The notes: generated by a model not told the origin, from the sequence alone. Shown: positions 1 to 10,549, numbered from the stretch's first letter. The stretch: 64,000 nt of DNA from Dermanyssus gallinae (GCA_003439945.1 QVRM01002801.1:1-64000); one strand, 5' to 3'. Program-made: numbers and translations.

Positions 1-34
<34 letters not shown>

Positions 35-35
35 T
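1..35. repeat. (AT)n microsatellite
   Basis: Alternating A/T with one G, cut by the window edge. A similar tract closes the window at 63,880-63,990. Confidence 0.95.
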
Positions 36-2424
36 AAGAATAAAGAGATACAGCTGCGCCCCAGAGGATCATCCTCCACCTCAGTGTATCTGCAGACCGT
101 AGGGTAACAACGAGTCCTACCATAGGATCCGGTCCAGTGAGTTTGCATCGAGGAGTAGTTCGTCATGGTCGCATCGGACGTAGCAAAACGCATGAAAACA
201 ACCGCAATAGCAGTACATTGATTGCCGCGCGAATACGATGAAAACGCAGCGTTTGCTTGCGAGATGGACGCAAACCGCACAGCGGCGGCATGGCGCCTAT
301 CTGCAAGGTTCTTGTACGGGACGATGTTGTCGTGATATAGATGCGGCTACTGAGTTTTAGCAAGCCGGCAATACGGCGACAGAACGTTACGAACGCCCGG
401 CGTTCTGACGTCCATTCCTCTGCTGAGCCTCTGAGTCTGGAAGAAAAGGTTGATTAGGCATTTTCAACGTACTTGACTCTACGTAGTACTAGACAATAAC
501 GGCTCAATGCGGCAAAATTCTGCTCAAAGAAATAGTACCTTTGCGTAACCGATGGCTTACCAACAGCGCAGTTCGTTGTCGGTGATGAGGCTTTAGTCGC
601 ATTGTGTTTTGTGGGAACAGAAGTATGCTAGGAAAAGTCTGTCTTACTCTAGTCAGTTCCGATTATTTTCGAGTGGTAGGGCTTTGAGTTCTCACCTCTT
701 CATTCTCGTTTCATGTACCTTAGTAAACGGTCGGTGCCGTACAGCGTGTCCCCCAGAGGCAACTCGATATAGCTCCGTTAGTAATAGTACTGTGATTTGT
801 GTAATAGTCGTATCGACATCCTGGCCTATGCGACCTCTTGGTATATGATGCTAAAAAGTTGTCGCTTTTACACACTGCAATTACGTATACATACACATCT
901 GTCCTGGCTCTGTCCTGGCGCTGCAAAATTGCTCGTGCCGAAATTGTACTCCCTAGTGTTAGAGGAGTACCAACGACGGGTTGACACTCGTATTTTTAGA
1001 CAGATCATAAACGAAAATCGACTTTCAAAGTTTTTCACTGTAAGGACGAACAACTTACGGAGCGACGTAACTATTCACGCACTGGAATAGCCAATGCCGT
1101 TAGAAGTCGTTAACAATGCTTTTGCGTGGCGCCTGGCCCGCCGCGCACGGGACGACGACAAAATATGTGACTTGTTAAACCCCCCTTTTTTTTTAATAAA
1201 AGAGACTTGTATTGTATTGTAATACACACTATGATACCATGCCTACAAATGTATCTAGCCCACCGCAAAAACAACCGTTAGTTTTCACAGAACGCAAAAA
1301 AAAACTTAATTATAAGAGAAATAATGTCGATTTTTCGGCATCAGTGATGTTTAGCTATGCAGTCGGATGTTGCTTTGCTTCCTAAACGAATCTGAAATGC
1401 TCTAACAAGCATTAACGATGCTTGGATGCACTGGCGGCTCGTCTTCTTAGTAGGAGTTTATACACTCTCACAGCGTACAGTTTATGCACATTTTGTATCC
1501 CTACTGCCCGAAGCTGTAGGGCGACTATGAGCGAAACAATATCGCCTGCCTTCAAATGGTTGAGGGTCTCTCTAAAGAATCCCTTTATTAAAAAAAAGAG
1601 CAAAGATGTCATATTAAACAGGTAGTTGGCATGGACTCGGCGACACGACCGTAAACCATTTCCAAAATATTCGTTTGCATTAGAACAATATCCTACCTGT
1701 GCTTATGTTATGCAGCAACAATAACCAACGTCGCTCACTGTTTACGCGCACATAGTACCAGGAAGTCGTGGTCTGGAAAATAAATCGTGATTGGCTGACG
1801 TGCGTATCGCCAAGATAACCGCTGCTAATAAGCACGCCGCAGCGACCGCATAGAAGAGAGGCCTTGCTACAGGTAGCATATCGAATTGATGGCCAGTATT
1901 CACTAACTGCCATTATCTATATAAGCCCACTAAATTGACATCAGTTCGCTAATATTTAATCATTTTTTACCTGTACTGTGTGAGAGAGTACACCCACCCA
2001 TTTACATCAGCAATTGAATTCTAAGTTTGATCATTTTACGGTAAAAAGGTGTTCTACAGAGATTCCTCCTTCAGCGACCGAAACGTCCCCCACTTCGCTC
2101 TCGACTGTCGTTCTACTAACAAGGATTCAAACTTTTTTGGACTGACTTACTCTTACCGTAACACTGTCAAAACAGCTATGTGTGTGTGTCACTTACGGCA
2201 AGGCCGACCTCAACACCTAAACCTTAACACTAGTGCTATCGAGCCTATACTGGACCAATATTCTTCCAACACTCAATGCTCCCCAGATTGCTAACTACCG
2301 AGCCACAATATTCCGCGCGGCGACTACGATCGCCAAAACCCTAAAAAGGCAGACGACATCGTTGTTCGATCTCCAATCTCAGATCGAACAACGTCTAAAA
2401 GACATCCTGAATTGCCTACTTGTT
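36..2424. other. Unassigned flank
   Basis: No frame here resembles a known protein. Open frames are at most about 97 codons, overlap on both strands and have no recognisable composition. I see no repeat shared with the rest of the window except the T-rich tail candidate near 1,176. It may be intergenic DNA or old, unrecognisable transposon sequence. Confidence 0.5.
1176..1226 (+). mobile_element. Possible LINE 3' tail
   Basis: A GC-rich stretch is followed by a poly-T block, AATAAAAG, and a short TTGTA tandem tail. Such 5-bp tails are common at the 3' ends of arthropod LINEs. No coding part remains upstream, so this is only a candidate. Confidence 0.25.
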
Positions 2425-2515
2425 GAGCCCGGTGGCGTGGTGGCATGCGTCTGCGCCTCGCGACCCGAGGGGACACATAGGAGGTGCGCGGGTTAGAACC
2501 CCACCGTTGCACATT
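2425..2515 (+). mobile_element. tRNA-like SINE head candidate
   Basis: A box-A-like GGTGGCGTGGTGG and a box-B-like GGGTTAGAACCCC lie about 60 bp apart. The outer ends (CGGTGG / CCACCG) can pair as a short acceptor-like stem, and an inner CCTC/GAGG pair could be an anticodon-like arm. The loop lacks the usual U33, so a working tRNA is unlikely. A related head (GTGGCGTGGTGCATTCG) recurs at about 12,242 and 13,906 inside another repeat, which favours a tRNA-derived SINE. Confidence 0.35.
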
Positions 2516-4110
2516 TGTATTTATGGGGGTCCGTCTGTGAAGCAATGCGCAAAGCAGTCCATGGATCCAAAGTTTGTATCCAAAGTCAGGCAAGCTGCAA
2601 TCGAATAGACCATTATTAACGCTACTGACCTGCGGTAACAGGACGGTCAAGGACTTATCAATAGTCTTCACATCTAGATCAGTGCAATTGGCAAGATGTT
2701 TGGGAAGAACCTCATGTAATGCTCTCCCATCCTGGCGGAGATACTGAGGTTGAGATTAAAATCTTCACTAAGGTGTAAGATATGTACTATAATAATAAAC
2801 GGGCGTCTAACGGCCTCGCGCCAAAACCTAGTTGCTCACTAGTAACCTTGAATAGGCAACGTAGAAAACGCAAGATGTAGGTCGTTCTAGAGCACTGAAC
2901 GCGCTGAGCTATGTAGCAATATATCAACGAGGCACAATGGGTTCAACCCACAGCGCCAGTTCTGCTTACTAAAAATGGCCCACTAAGCATACTTATGTAA
3001 CAGCGTTCTTCAACTGAGAAGGAACACCACCAACCCTTAAAAGTTTGAGAATAGTTGAGGCTATATACGCGCCCAGCTATCCAAAAGCTGTATGAGTAGA
3101 AGTCCGCGCAACCCGAAACTCTGATGCAAGCAATTTTAGAGTGGCGACTCTCTAATCCCGTAACGACTGCTCGTTGCTCGCTGAGCATCCACTTCTCTTG
3201 GCGGCTACCGCGCTGTGAATTGCTACCAACTTATGTCCTAATTTCTCGCTGCCCGAAGACCCTGTAGTCGACTGTCGCTACTTCTAAGCATGGCCCTAAA
3301 GAAGGCTTTAGTTAACATATGCATCTATGCGAAGCAGCGAAATAGCTACAATAGATTCGATTCGAGAATTCGTTTCTTGGATCAAATCCTACAGCTATTG
3401 ACACAATCGTGTACGCGCCTATTCTCGGCCAGCTCTAGCACTTAACTGTTCGCTGCTCTAGCAGTTCCACCGATCCAACTCTAGAATACTGATTTATAAT
3501 TTAAAAACGATTTCATACAATGTTCGCAATACAGACCTGAAATTTTCGGAAGTTTCAGCTGAACGTTCTAAGAAGACAACGCGGACTGTTGACGGTCTCC
3601 CACCGAACTGTGTCGGCTTGTTTATTACTGGTCCGTTATGCACCTAATTGGCGCCAGGTCGTTATTTTCGCGCCACTGCGTTGGCGGCAGTTTGCTCAAC
3701 TTTGCGACATATGATCTCTATAGAATGTCTCTTCTTCAAAGTGACCGGCGAAAGGTACTCTCGTGTTTTGATTTTTAGAATTGTCGGCAATATATATATT
3801 TATCACTTTTTACAAAAGAATAACAATAATTATTACTCAAGTCTCTATGGTTAATATTTATTTGACGGAGTGCTCGTGGGTTCCGGCAGTACAATAAATG
3901 ATAGGCTGAGCAAGTTAAGGAGAGGGATACAGCTGAGTAAAGGTTAACGGCAGAGACGCCTCTCTCACGGCTTCGAAGTAATGCCAAAGTAGTACCGAGT
4001 CTGGGTGGGTGGCGGAAGATGTTCGGGTTTAGTGGGTATGTAAGTCCCACACTAGTTACGCAGGCTTCTAGTGACGCATGAGCATCATGCATTCCCGAAA
4101 CCTCCCATAT
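2516..4110. other. Unassigned flank
   Basis: No convincing gene, terminal repeat or homology to other parts of the window. Short open frames occur on both strands with no recognisable domain. Confidence 0.5.
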
Positions 4111-4221
4111 CAAATAAATAATAAATAATACGGTTGGTATAATAAGGTTGATAATAAATAATAAGGTTGGTATAATAAGGTTGATAATAAATAATAAGGT
4201 CAAATAAATAATAAGGTTGGT
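4111..4221. repeat. AT-rich tandem repeat, ~34-bp unit
   Basis: About three units alternate GGTTGGTATAATAAGGTTGA with AATAAATAATA blocks. The minus-strand frame across it encodes repeated hydrophobic segments, but this is a by-product of the repeat and not a gene. Confidence 0.85.
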
Positions 4222-4489
4222 CGTAAAGCTTCATGGTATCAACTGCTGCCAAGCGTCCTCCACGACGGAACGTCATTGATTTTGTTAATGCTATCTAAAC
4301 TTTGCAAGAGTGGAAAACGCTTGCTGAAAACGGAAAGCGACGTCCAGAGGAGAGAGCGAAATATCATCAGCATAGTGGATAAGTTGCACTGATGGCTTGT
4401 TCTGCTCCACAATCGTCGGTCGCTCACCGACGAGCTCGATAATAGCTTATATGTAGATGTAGCGTTTTTTTTTAAGAGCAATTAGGTAT

Positions 4490-4528
4490 TGCCTTATAAT
4501 TGCAATACCTAATTGCAATTATAAGGCA
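4490..4528. repeat. Perfect 16-bp inverted repeat
   Basis: Two 16-nt arms (TGCCTTATAATTGCAA and its complement) flank a 7-nt loop. The right arm is the start of segment E, also found at about 23,734 and 36,404 where no left arm is present. The hairpin was therefore made here by a local inverted duplication of the end of segment E. Confidence 0.85.
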
Positions 4529-4955
4529 AAACTTTCTGGCAAATTCAGTTAAAAAAAAGAAACAAAAACAAGATTTGAAGTAAAAGTTGCTGGGTTTTCT
4601 TACCGACTATATCTGCCGTGTCCACTATTTCGTGTTCATATGTCTGTTTATTTCAGCCTTACACCGCACCACAATAATCAGGAACAGAAAACAAGTAGAT
4701 ACGATTATAGACGTAATCATCGTCTAAGAGAGTACACGCCACTTTGGTATTCGACTCAAGGTGGATGATAGGCACTAACAATTTGCCGAATATTGGCTAG
4801 AGAACCACTTGTCCGAACAACCGGTCTCCATAGAGGCGCTATTCGCAGACATTCAATAGATTTATCATCGAGCTGCTGCTCACCACTGATCCAAATTTAA
4901 TGAATGTTGGTAGTTTCAGTGTGGTTCCAGTGGAACCTGATCATAATTACTTTTA
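4513..4955 (-). repeat. Segment E, copy 1, with broken signal-peptide exon
   Basis: About 440 bp shared with 23,734-24,150 and 36,404-36,798. On the minus strand it holds the same ATG (4720), hydrophobic leader and GTAAGA splice-donor-like site (exon end 4604) as those copies. This copy carries 8 extra bases after the leader, which shifts the frame and gives a stop 33 codons in. It is the most diverged copy. Confidence 0.6.
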
Positions 4956-4997
4956 ACGTTCTAGGTCAAATATCCCCGCCTTTAGTGGCCAATTAGA

Positions 4998-4998
4998 A

Positions 4999-5056
<58 letters not shown>

Positions 5057-5094
5057 TAATAATAATAATATAATAATAATAATAATAATAAATA
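4998..5094 (+). repeat. (TAA)n tract before LINE-alpha copy 1
   Basis: About 30 TAA units with a few imperfections, directly abutting the 5' end of a LINE-alpha copy. LINE-alpha copies end in TAA repeats, so the tract may be the tail of an earlier head-to-tail copy. Confidence 0.9.
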
Positions 5095-5181
5095 GTCAGC
5101 TGTTCGAATGTTAACAGAGGACGTGTTTTGGCAAGCTTCTGGAAAATAGCCTAGATTTTACCATCACAAGGAGCGTCCAAC

Positions 5182-5391
5182 ATGACTCGTGCATCGAGAA
5201 CGAGGACACAAGACCAAGAAAATGGTGAAGGTGAAACTCAGCAGCGACAACAACGACAAAAGCGAGAAGCGCTTACCTGTTCCAACTGTGATGACCGAAT
5301 CCCGCGAATGGTGTCAAACGACAGTGAAGTGCACCACCTGTGCATTGTGGATCCACCTTAAGTTTAGAGCTTAGCTCACTTCTAGTGATAT
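5182..5391 (+). pseudogene. LINE-alpha ORF1 N-terminus (PHD finger), frameshifted
   Basis: Starts at the conserved ATG after AGGAGCGTCCAAC. It encodes a charged Q/R-rich leader, then the first cysteines of a PHD-type zinc finger (CSNC... CTTC... WIHLK). One extra C in the CC run near 5,301 shifts the frame, and the Cys after WIHLK is replaced. The LTR interrupts the finger directly downstream. PHD-like ORF1 proteins are known in CR1/L2-group LINEs, where they bind the element RNA. This copy cannot make one. Confidence 0.65.
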
Positions 5392-5979
5392 TGTAACGCT
5401 GTTGTTGGGGCAATGAGTGAGAACACACAGCGTAAGATCTGACTCGTAAGGTAGCCGGACGGAGAATGTTGGGTTAGCATCCTTCTCCCGGGCTATTTAT
5501 TGGGTCCAGTGACGCCGTAGCGTTCGTATAGAAATAATGTTAAAAGGTTGACTCGAATCTATGACGTTGTTAATCGGTCGGGTTACACACTTCTCTTGGC
5601 GATGCACGTTGTTCTTGGTGGCGATGATGATGATAATGCCGAAACTCTGGATGTGCCACGGTCCGTGGACGATGGTGCACGTACCATGTGGTCGTATGCG
5701 CACAGCTGGCTGGTTGTGAATCGAGTTGTCTATGCTGGTCTCGATGCTGTGGCTGTTGCCGATTCCTGGGGAGGCGAAATGCACGTTCGACAATGTGCTC
5801 GGACGGTTGTGGTGTCGCCTCTCCGTGCTGTTGACGATGGTGGAGGTGGTGGTGCCGTGCTTGGTGACGAATCTCCAGCTGCCTACTTGGCTTCCTGACG
5901 TCATCGCATCGTCATAATTGGGTGTTGGCGTCTCAGTGACTGGCAATTCAGTGACTTCGCTGTGGTAGGCCTCGTTACA
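5392..5979 (-). mobile_element. LTR-I solo LTR (588 bp, internally deleted)
   Basis: Begins TGTAACG and ends CGTTACA, with the 4-bp duplication ATAT at 5388-5391 and 5980-5983. AATAAATAG on the minus strand (about 5,498) looks like a polyadenylation signal, so the LTR is probably in minus orientation. It lacks about 150 bp found in the 736-bp copies, including an internal hairpin. Its ends and ATAT target match the Gypsy element at 15,830, pointing to a related family. Confidence 0.7.
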
Positions 5980-6172
5980 ATATTAAGCCACCAAATAAGA
6001 GTAGGCCGAACTCTGTGAAGTGTTACAAGTGCCAACATCCTGCACTACACGCAGATTATAACTACATATTGATCAAATGACATACATGCATATATGCAAA
6101 TGTATATTTTCTTTCTACTTTGAATAAAGCGTTTCAATCTTAATAATAATAATAAACATAATATTAATAATA

Positions 6173-6389
6173 TTCGCGCTCTGTGATTTTGTTACAGCAA
6201 TCCCATCTAGTGAGGAGAAATTTATGCCTTGATGGTTTCTTTAATTTGACTAACTTTTTCACAAATCTTTATAGTTTTTATTTTTAAGAGGACTAACTGG
6301 AAAATGCGGTTGCACACGCGGGCACCGCAGCAAGGGAGCTCCCTGCAAGTGCGGGCCGGTAGTGTGGGGCTCCAACCCACTAAAAACCA
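6173..6389. repeat. Segment Z, partial copy
   Basis: Follows the LINE-alpha tail. The part from about 6,190 to 6,280 (ACAGCAATCC... TTTATGCCTTGATGG...) matches 13,733-13,830. It ends where the RLE-LINE begins. About 60 GC-rich bases (6,305-6,380) just before the LINE homology have no match elsewhere in the window. Confidence 0.6.
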
Positions 6390-7191
6390 GTCGGTATATA
6401 TAATAATAGTGGGTGAAGTGACAATCGCCGACGAATGCTTTAAAGTCACACTTTGCTGCGATTCGCCCTTACAGTGTCTCTCCTGCCATAAGTTTGGTCA
6501 CAAGGCATCACAATGCACAAAAAGGGAAATCCCTACCTGCAGAAGATGTGCAAGACCCGGCCATCAAATGTGGCAATGCAATGAAAAGGCCCGATGCGCT
6601 AATTGTGGTGGTGCTCATGCGGCTAGTGACGGCCGTTGTGGAGTAAAACGAATTTTCACAGAGGCTGAAAAACAAAAGCTATACGCAAAGGTAGCATCTC
6701 GCCTACCCGACCTAGCTGAGGAGTTCCCCCAGATTTCTCTATCGCCAAGTACCAGCACGAACTCTCAATCCACGAGCTTGGAGGTGAAATCGTATGCGGA
6801 TGCCGCAAGACCTGCCGCTCCACAACCAGTACTAAACAAAAAAGGCGAGGTGGTATGCCACCTTCCTCCACCGCGCCCGCCCAGGGTAGACTCTAATAAG
6901 CCAAAACCGAAACAAAGAAGCGCTGAAGAAAGAACAAAAACAGCAGAAAAGAAGCCCGCACAAACAGCTTATCTGATTGATGGCATTATGAAAATTTGGA
7001 AGATCTTCAAGAATTTGCTCTCATCATGGCTAACCGAAAATCCATCAATAGCCAAAGTTCTCGAATTTTTGGAGTCGGAACAAGGAAGAGTCTTTTTGAT
7101 ATCCGTTATTGACGGCACCGCTGAGCCCTCTCTACCGCTTGCGACTGAACTGGGCAGCGGAAGTAGTACAACATCTACAAACAAACAATGA
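6304..7191 (+). CDS. RLE-LINE ORF1, Gag-like CCHC protein
   Basis: 295 codons. Three zinc knuckles stand in a row: C58-x2-C-x4-H-x4-C71, C79-x2-C-x4-H-x4-C92 and C98-x2-C-x3-H-x6-C112. A Pro/Ser-rich basic stretch and a hydrophobic C-terminal segment (IWKIFKNLLSSWLTE) follow. It is a nucleic-acid-binding ORF1 protein expected to coat the element RNA. Similarity to the ORF1 of the related element at 41,946-43,753 starts only near codon 31, so the first ~30 codons, read from unmatched GC-rich DNA, are probably not native and the element is 5'-truncated. The stop overlaps the ORF2 start (ATGA, 7188-7191). Confidence 0.75.
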   Translation: MRLHTRAPQQGSSLQVRAGSVGLQPTKNQSVYIIIVGEVTIADECFKVTLCCDSPLQCLSCHKFGHKASQCTKREIPTCRRCARPGHQMWQCNEKARCANCGGAHAASDGRCGVKRIFTEAEKQKLYAKVASRLPDLAEEFPQISLSPSTSTNSQSTSLEVKSYADAARPAAPQPVLNKKGEVVCHLPPPRPPRVDSNKPKPKQRSAEERTKTAEKKPAQTAYLIDGIMKIWKIFKNLLSSWLTENPSIAKVLEFLESEQGRVFLISVIDGTAEPSLPLATELGSGSSTTSTNKQ

Positions 7192-10173
7192 GCACACAAC
7201 CACTTCTCCAAGAAAACCCCCTTCAATCTCAACCACGATCCCAACAACCATACATTTGTGATGTCTGCGGGAAATCTATACAATCAATGCGAGGCTTGCG
7301 CATGCATAAGACTCGCCTCCATAGAACTAACCCCCAACCATTACCGACCGTACCCCCGTTAAATAACTCTGAAAACCAGGTTGGTAACATCGTGACAACA
7401 TATGACCCAGACCCACAGACCTTAGTAACACTCTTGGCTCGGGCGCGAAAAGACGCTAAACTAATCAGGATTATACCCAGAGGGGTCAGAGAAGTTTGTT
7501 GCGCAGCATACACAGAGGCTTTGGCTAATTTTAACTCAAAGCAAGACAACGCGTCTTGGGTCAGGCTGGTAACGTTGCCGACTCTAATGTTGCGCATCCC
7601 GGAGCGAAAAGCCAAAGATACCACACTTTGTCAAATAATTAGAAAAAATCTCGTGGATACGCAGTGGAAACGACTAGAAAATCTTTTTGCCGAACAATCA
7701 CGCAGCACCCGCAAAAACTCAGAAAAACAGTACACTGATCGTGACAGAGCCGCTACAGCAGAGCGCAAATTAGCAGAAGGTGATGTAAGATCTGCCGCAC
7801 GTAGCCTTCTTTCAACCGACTCATTCGCGCCACTCAACAGCCACACAGAGCAGGAATTGAGAGACAAGCATCCTCGTGCTACGGATTCAGTCAGAGAGCG
7901 CTTAAACAATTTTCAAGCACCAGTACCAGCGCAAGCATGCCTCGTACCAGAAAAATGTCTTACTGACGCCGCCCGGTCTTTTTCCCTAGCATCAGGCCCA
8001 GGATTAGACGGTTTACGTCCTCGGCATCTGCTCGATATGCTCGATAGCACAGTACCGTCATCTGGGAGGCTGGTGGAAGAACTTCGTTCTCTTGCTAGTT
8101 CAGCCTTGGGTGGTAATTTGCCACATTTCTGCATTCCCATCTTCTACGGGGCCAATCTGACAGCGCTAAAGAAAAAAGACGGCTCTATTAGACCTATAGC
8201 ATGCGGCCTTACAATCAGGAGGCTTGTCGCTAAAGTAGCCATTGCCATTACAAGGACAACAATTGTGACAGCAATTTCACCAAGTCAGATAGGCGTTGCA
8301 GTGAAAGGCGGTGCAGAAGCGGCAGTCCACGCAGTACGAGCATTTGTTGAAGCAGAAGGTCCAGTACGGGTCCTAGTTAAATTGGATTTTCGTAACGCCT
8401 TCAACACTATACGACGCGATGTAGTGCTTGATGAGGTAAGACTCAAAGTGCCGCAACTTTTGCCGCTAGCTTGGCAAAGCTACAAGGAACCGACTCTGCT
8501 GTCCTGGGATGAAAAAGCACCACTATTATCATCTAGTGGAGTGCAACAAGGCGATCCGCTTGGACCTGCTTTATTCAGCCTCGGGGTATCCAGTTTGGTG
8601 GCACGCATGAAGAGCCCTCTCAACGTTTGGTACCTAGATGACGCAACGATTGGAGGCCCACTTGATCTGGTTGTGGGTGATATTATCAACGTACTGAATT
8701 TTGCAGAAGAGGGAGGCCTTAGCCTCAATGCCTCTAAGTGTGAAGTCATTACATTGGGAGGTAATGCCCAAGAACAGGATGAAATTTTTAGGGCGGTTTC
8801 GAATGTCTTGCCAGAATCTAGGCGCGTTGACTTAGACGAGCTGGAGCTTCTGGGAGCCCCAATAAGCTTACGATCGATTTCAAAGACCCTTAAAGAAAAG
8901 TGCACTGGACTGAAGCAAATTCGCTCTTGCTTAACGGCGATGCATTCGCAAGCAGCTCTGTGCATCTGGAGATACAGCTTGGGCTCGCCGAAGCTTAACT
9001 ATACTCTGCGCACTTCACCAGCTATTAAATGCCACGAAGATCTTCAAGCTTACGACGATACCGCAAGAAGCATTTTAGGTGAAGTATTAAACGTCGACCT
9101 GCATGATGACACTTGGAAAAGAGCAACCCTTCCAATTGCCGAAGGAGGACTTGGTATTAGATCAGCGGCGGAGCTGGCTCCCATGTGCTATGCCGCGTCT
9201 CTATTGGAATTTGGTAAACTCGCAAAAACGTTGGTCGAACCAGACATCCGCCAAGGAATCACAAGAGCCAAAGACGCTGCAGAGCTAATAGCTAGACAAA
9301 CAATTGGACCAGGCCCCTGGCAAGAACGTCCCACACAGCATACATTGGACTCCTACAGATGCAGCGCTGCAGCTAGAGAGCTGTTAGACAACCTCCAATC
9401 TCCAGTGGAAAAAGCTGTCTTTCTGGCAGCACGGGACACATTTAGTGGAGGCTTTCTAAAGTGTCTCCCTTCCCCGCAGCTGGGTACCATGCTGGACAAC
9501 ACCTCATTCCGCATGGTAACAGCTCTTCGAATAGGTGCCCCGGTTTGCAACCCCTACAGTTGCCGCGCATGTGGTACCACAGTAACTGAGGATGGACTTC
9601 ACCCTCTTAGCTGCATCAAAAGCCATGGTAGAGTTTCTAGACACGCTGAAATCAATGCAATTATAAGAAGAGCCTTACGCAAAGCTGGTATACCAAGCAC
9701 GCTCGAGCCCAGATTAGGACTTCATGACGACAAAAGACCAGACGGTGTAACAATCCCGCTATGGGCTAACGGCAGATGCTTGGTATGGGATGCTACAGTG
9801 TCCTGTACAGTGGCTCCCTCGTATATACGCCACAGTTCACTAGAAGCGGGATGGGTTGCCGAGCGCGCAGATAATGGGAAAAAACGCAAGTACCAAGAAC
9901 TGGAGACAAGTTATATCGTAGTGCCAATATCGATGGAAACAATGGGCCCGGTAAGCAAGGGAACCAAGAGATTCATCAGTGAGCTGGGCCAACGGATTAC
10001 AGATCTCACAGGGAATCGGCGCGAAGGCGAGTTTCTACGGCAACTGCTGTCGCTTGCTGTGTGCCGAGGAAACGCCGGCTGTATTGTCGGTTCCATGGAA
10101 TAATATTTAGGAGTTAGAAGAAGACAAGGAGTACACGTTCACACCTCACAATTGTAACATTTAAACAATATTA

Positions 10174-10176
<3 letters not shown>
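6390..10176 (+). mobile_element. RLE-type LINE, nearly complete (R2/NeSL-like endonuclease)
   Basis: A two-ORF non-LTR retrotransposon: CCHC ORF1, then a 971-codon ORF2 with C2H2 finger, reverse transcriptase and restriction-like endonuclease. The 3' UTR is short (10,104-10,176), ending in an A/T-rich run that merges into (TAA)n. The 5' end appears truncated within ORF1. I could not find a target-site duplication. It sits between two LINE-alpha copies. Confidence 0.8.
7188..10103 (+). CDS. RLE-LINE ORF2: reverse transcriptase + restriction-like endonuclease
   Basis: 971 codons without a stop. Order: C2H2 finger C24-x2-C27-x12-H40-x4-H45 for DNA binding; RT fingers/palm with GPGLDGLRPRHL, then VKLDFRNAFN (first catalytic Asp), GVQQGDPLGP and YLDD (bases 8631-8642); thumb; a Cys/His knuckle (CRACG... 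LHPLSC, about residues 792-806); then the endonuclease core RPDG and WDATVSC (PD near residue 851, second Asp 16 residues on). It should nick DNA and copy its own RNA by target-primed reverse transcription. The ATG overlaps the ORF1 stop as ATGA, suggesting termination-reinitiation. All catalytic motifs I can see are intact. Confidence 0.85.
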   Translation: MSTQPLLQENPLQSQPRSQQPYICDVCGKSIQSMRGLRMHKTRLHRTNPQPLPTVPPLNNSENQVGNIVTTYDPDPQTLVTLLARARKDAKLIRIIPRGVREVCCAAYTEALANFNSKQDNASWVRLVTLPTLMLRIPERKAKDTTLCQIIRKNLVDTQWKRLENLFAEQSRSTRKNSEKQYTDRDRAATAERKLAEGDVRSAARSLLSTDSFAPLNSHTEQELRDKHPRATDSVRERLNNFQAPVPAQACLVPEKCLTDAARSFSLASGPGLDGLRPRHLLDMLDSTVPSSGRLVEELRSLASSALGGNLPHFCIPIFYGANLTALKKKDGSIRPIACGLTIRRLVAKVAIAITRTTIVTAISPSQIGVAVKGGAEAAVHAVRAFVEAEGPVRVLVKLDFRNAFNTIRRDVVLDEVRLKVPQLLPLAWQSYKEPTLLSWDEKAPLLSSSGVQQGDPLGPALFSLGVSSLVARMKSPLNVWYLDDATIGGPLDLVVGDIINVLNFAEEGGLSLNASKCEVITLGGNAQEQDEIFRAVSNVLPESRRVDLDELELLGAPISLRSISKTLKEKCTGLKQIRSCLTAMHSQAALCIWRYSLGSPKLNYTLRTSPAIKCHEDLQAYDDTARSILGEVLNVDLHDDTWKRATLPIAEGGLGIRSAAELAPMCYAASLLEFGKLAKTLVEPDIRQGITRAKDAAELIARQTIGPGPWQERPTQHTLDSYRCSAAARELLDNLQSPVEKAVFLAARDTFSGGFLKCLPSPQLGTMLDNTSFRMVTALRIGAPVCNPYSCRACGTTVTEDGLHPLSCIKSHGRVSRHAEINAIIRRALRKAGIPSTLEPRLGLHDDKRPDGVTIPLWANGRCLVWDATVSCTVAPSYIRHSSLEAGWVAERADNGKKRKYQELETSYIVVPISMETMGPVSKGTKRFISELGQRITDLTGNRREGEFLRQLLSLAVCRGNAGCIVGSME

Positions 10177-10253
<77 letters not shown>
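10177..10253 (+). repeat. (TAA)n tract
   Basis: About 25 TAA units joining the RLE-LINE 3' end to the next LINE-alpha 5' end. Confidence 0.9.
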
Positions 10254-10340
10254 GTCAGCTGTTCGAATGTTAACAGAGGACGTGTTTTGGCAAGCTTCTG
10301 GAAAATAGCCTAGATTTTACCATCACAAGGAGCGTCCAAC

Positions 10341-10549
10341 ATGACTCGTGCATCGAGAACGAGGACACAAGACCAAGAAAATGGTGAAGGTGAAACTCAG
10401 CAGCGACAACAACGACAAAAGCGAGAAGCGCTTACCTGTTCCAACTGTGATGACCGAATCCGCGAATGGTGTCAAACGACAGTGAAGTGCACCACCTGTG
10501 CATTGTGGATCCACCTTAAGTTTAGAGCTTAGCTCACTTCTAGTGATAT
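10341..10549 (+). pseudogene. LINE-alpha ORF1 N-terminus (PHD finger half)
   Basis: From ATG 10341 the frame is open for 63 codons: a Q/R-rich basic leader, then CSNC, CTTC and WIHLK spaced as in a PHD finger. The Cys after WIHLK is Phe and a TAG follows, unlike unit A where it is Cys-Ser-Gly. LTR-I interrupts the rest. It is non-functional. Confidence 0.65.

Larger units (their letters stand above)
5095..6172 (+). mobile_element. LINE-alpha copy 1 (5' end plus 3' tail)
   Basis: A CR1-like LINE starting at GTCAGCTG. It keeps a short 5' UTR, the start of ORF1 (ATG 5182), a solo LTR (5392-5979) and the second half of the PHD finger. About 3.5 kb of ORF1/ORF2 is then deleted and the sequence jumps to the 3' UTR (about 6026) with AATAAA and a (TAA)n tail. 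The same structure, including the same deletion, recurs at 10,254. The two are copies of one deleted ancestor. Confidence 0.75.

Noticed and set aside
609..1090. Overlapping open frames of 60-97 codons in the left flank
   Set aside because: Open on both strands with no domain, signal peptide or splice pattern; expected by chance at this length.
5548..5898. 116-codon plus-strand frame in LTR-I (also 10706, 27760, 37733, 52628) and its minus-strand partner
   Set aside because: Both strands are open, the frame lies inside a solo LTR with ATAT duplications, length varies between copies, and no domain is visible.
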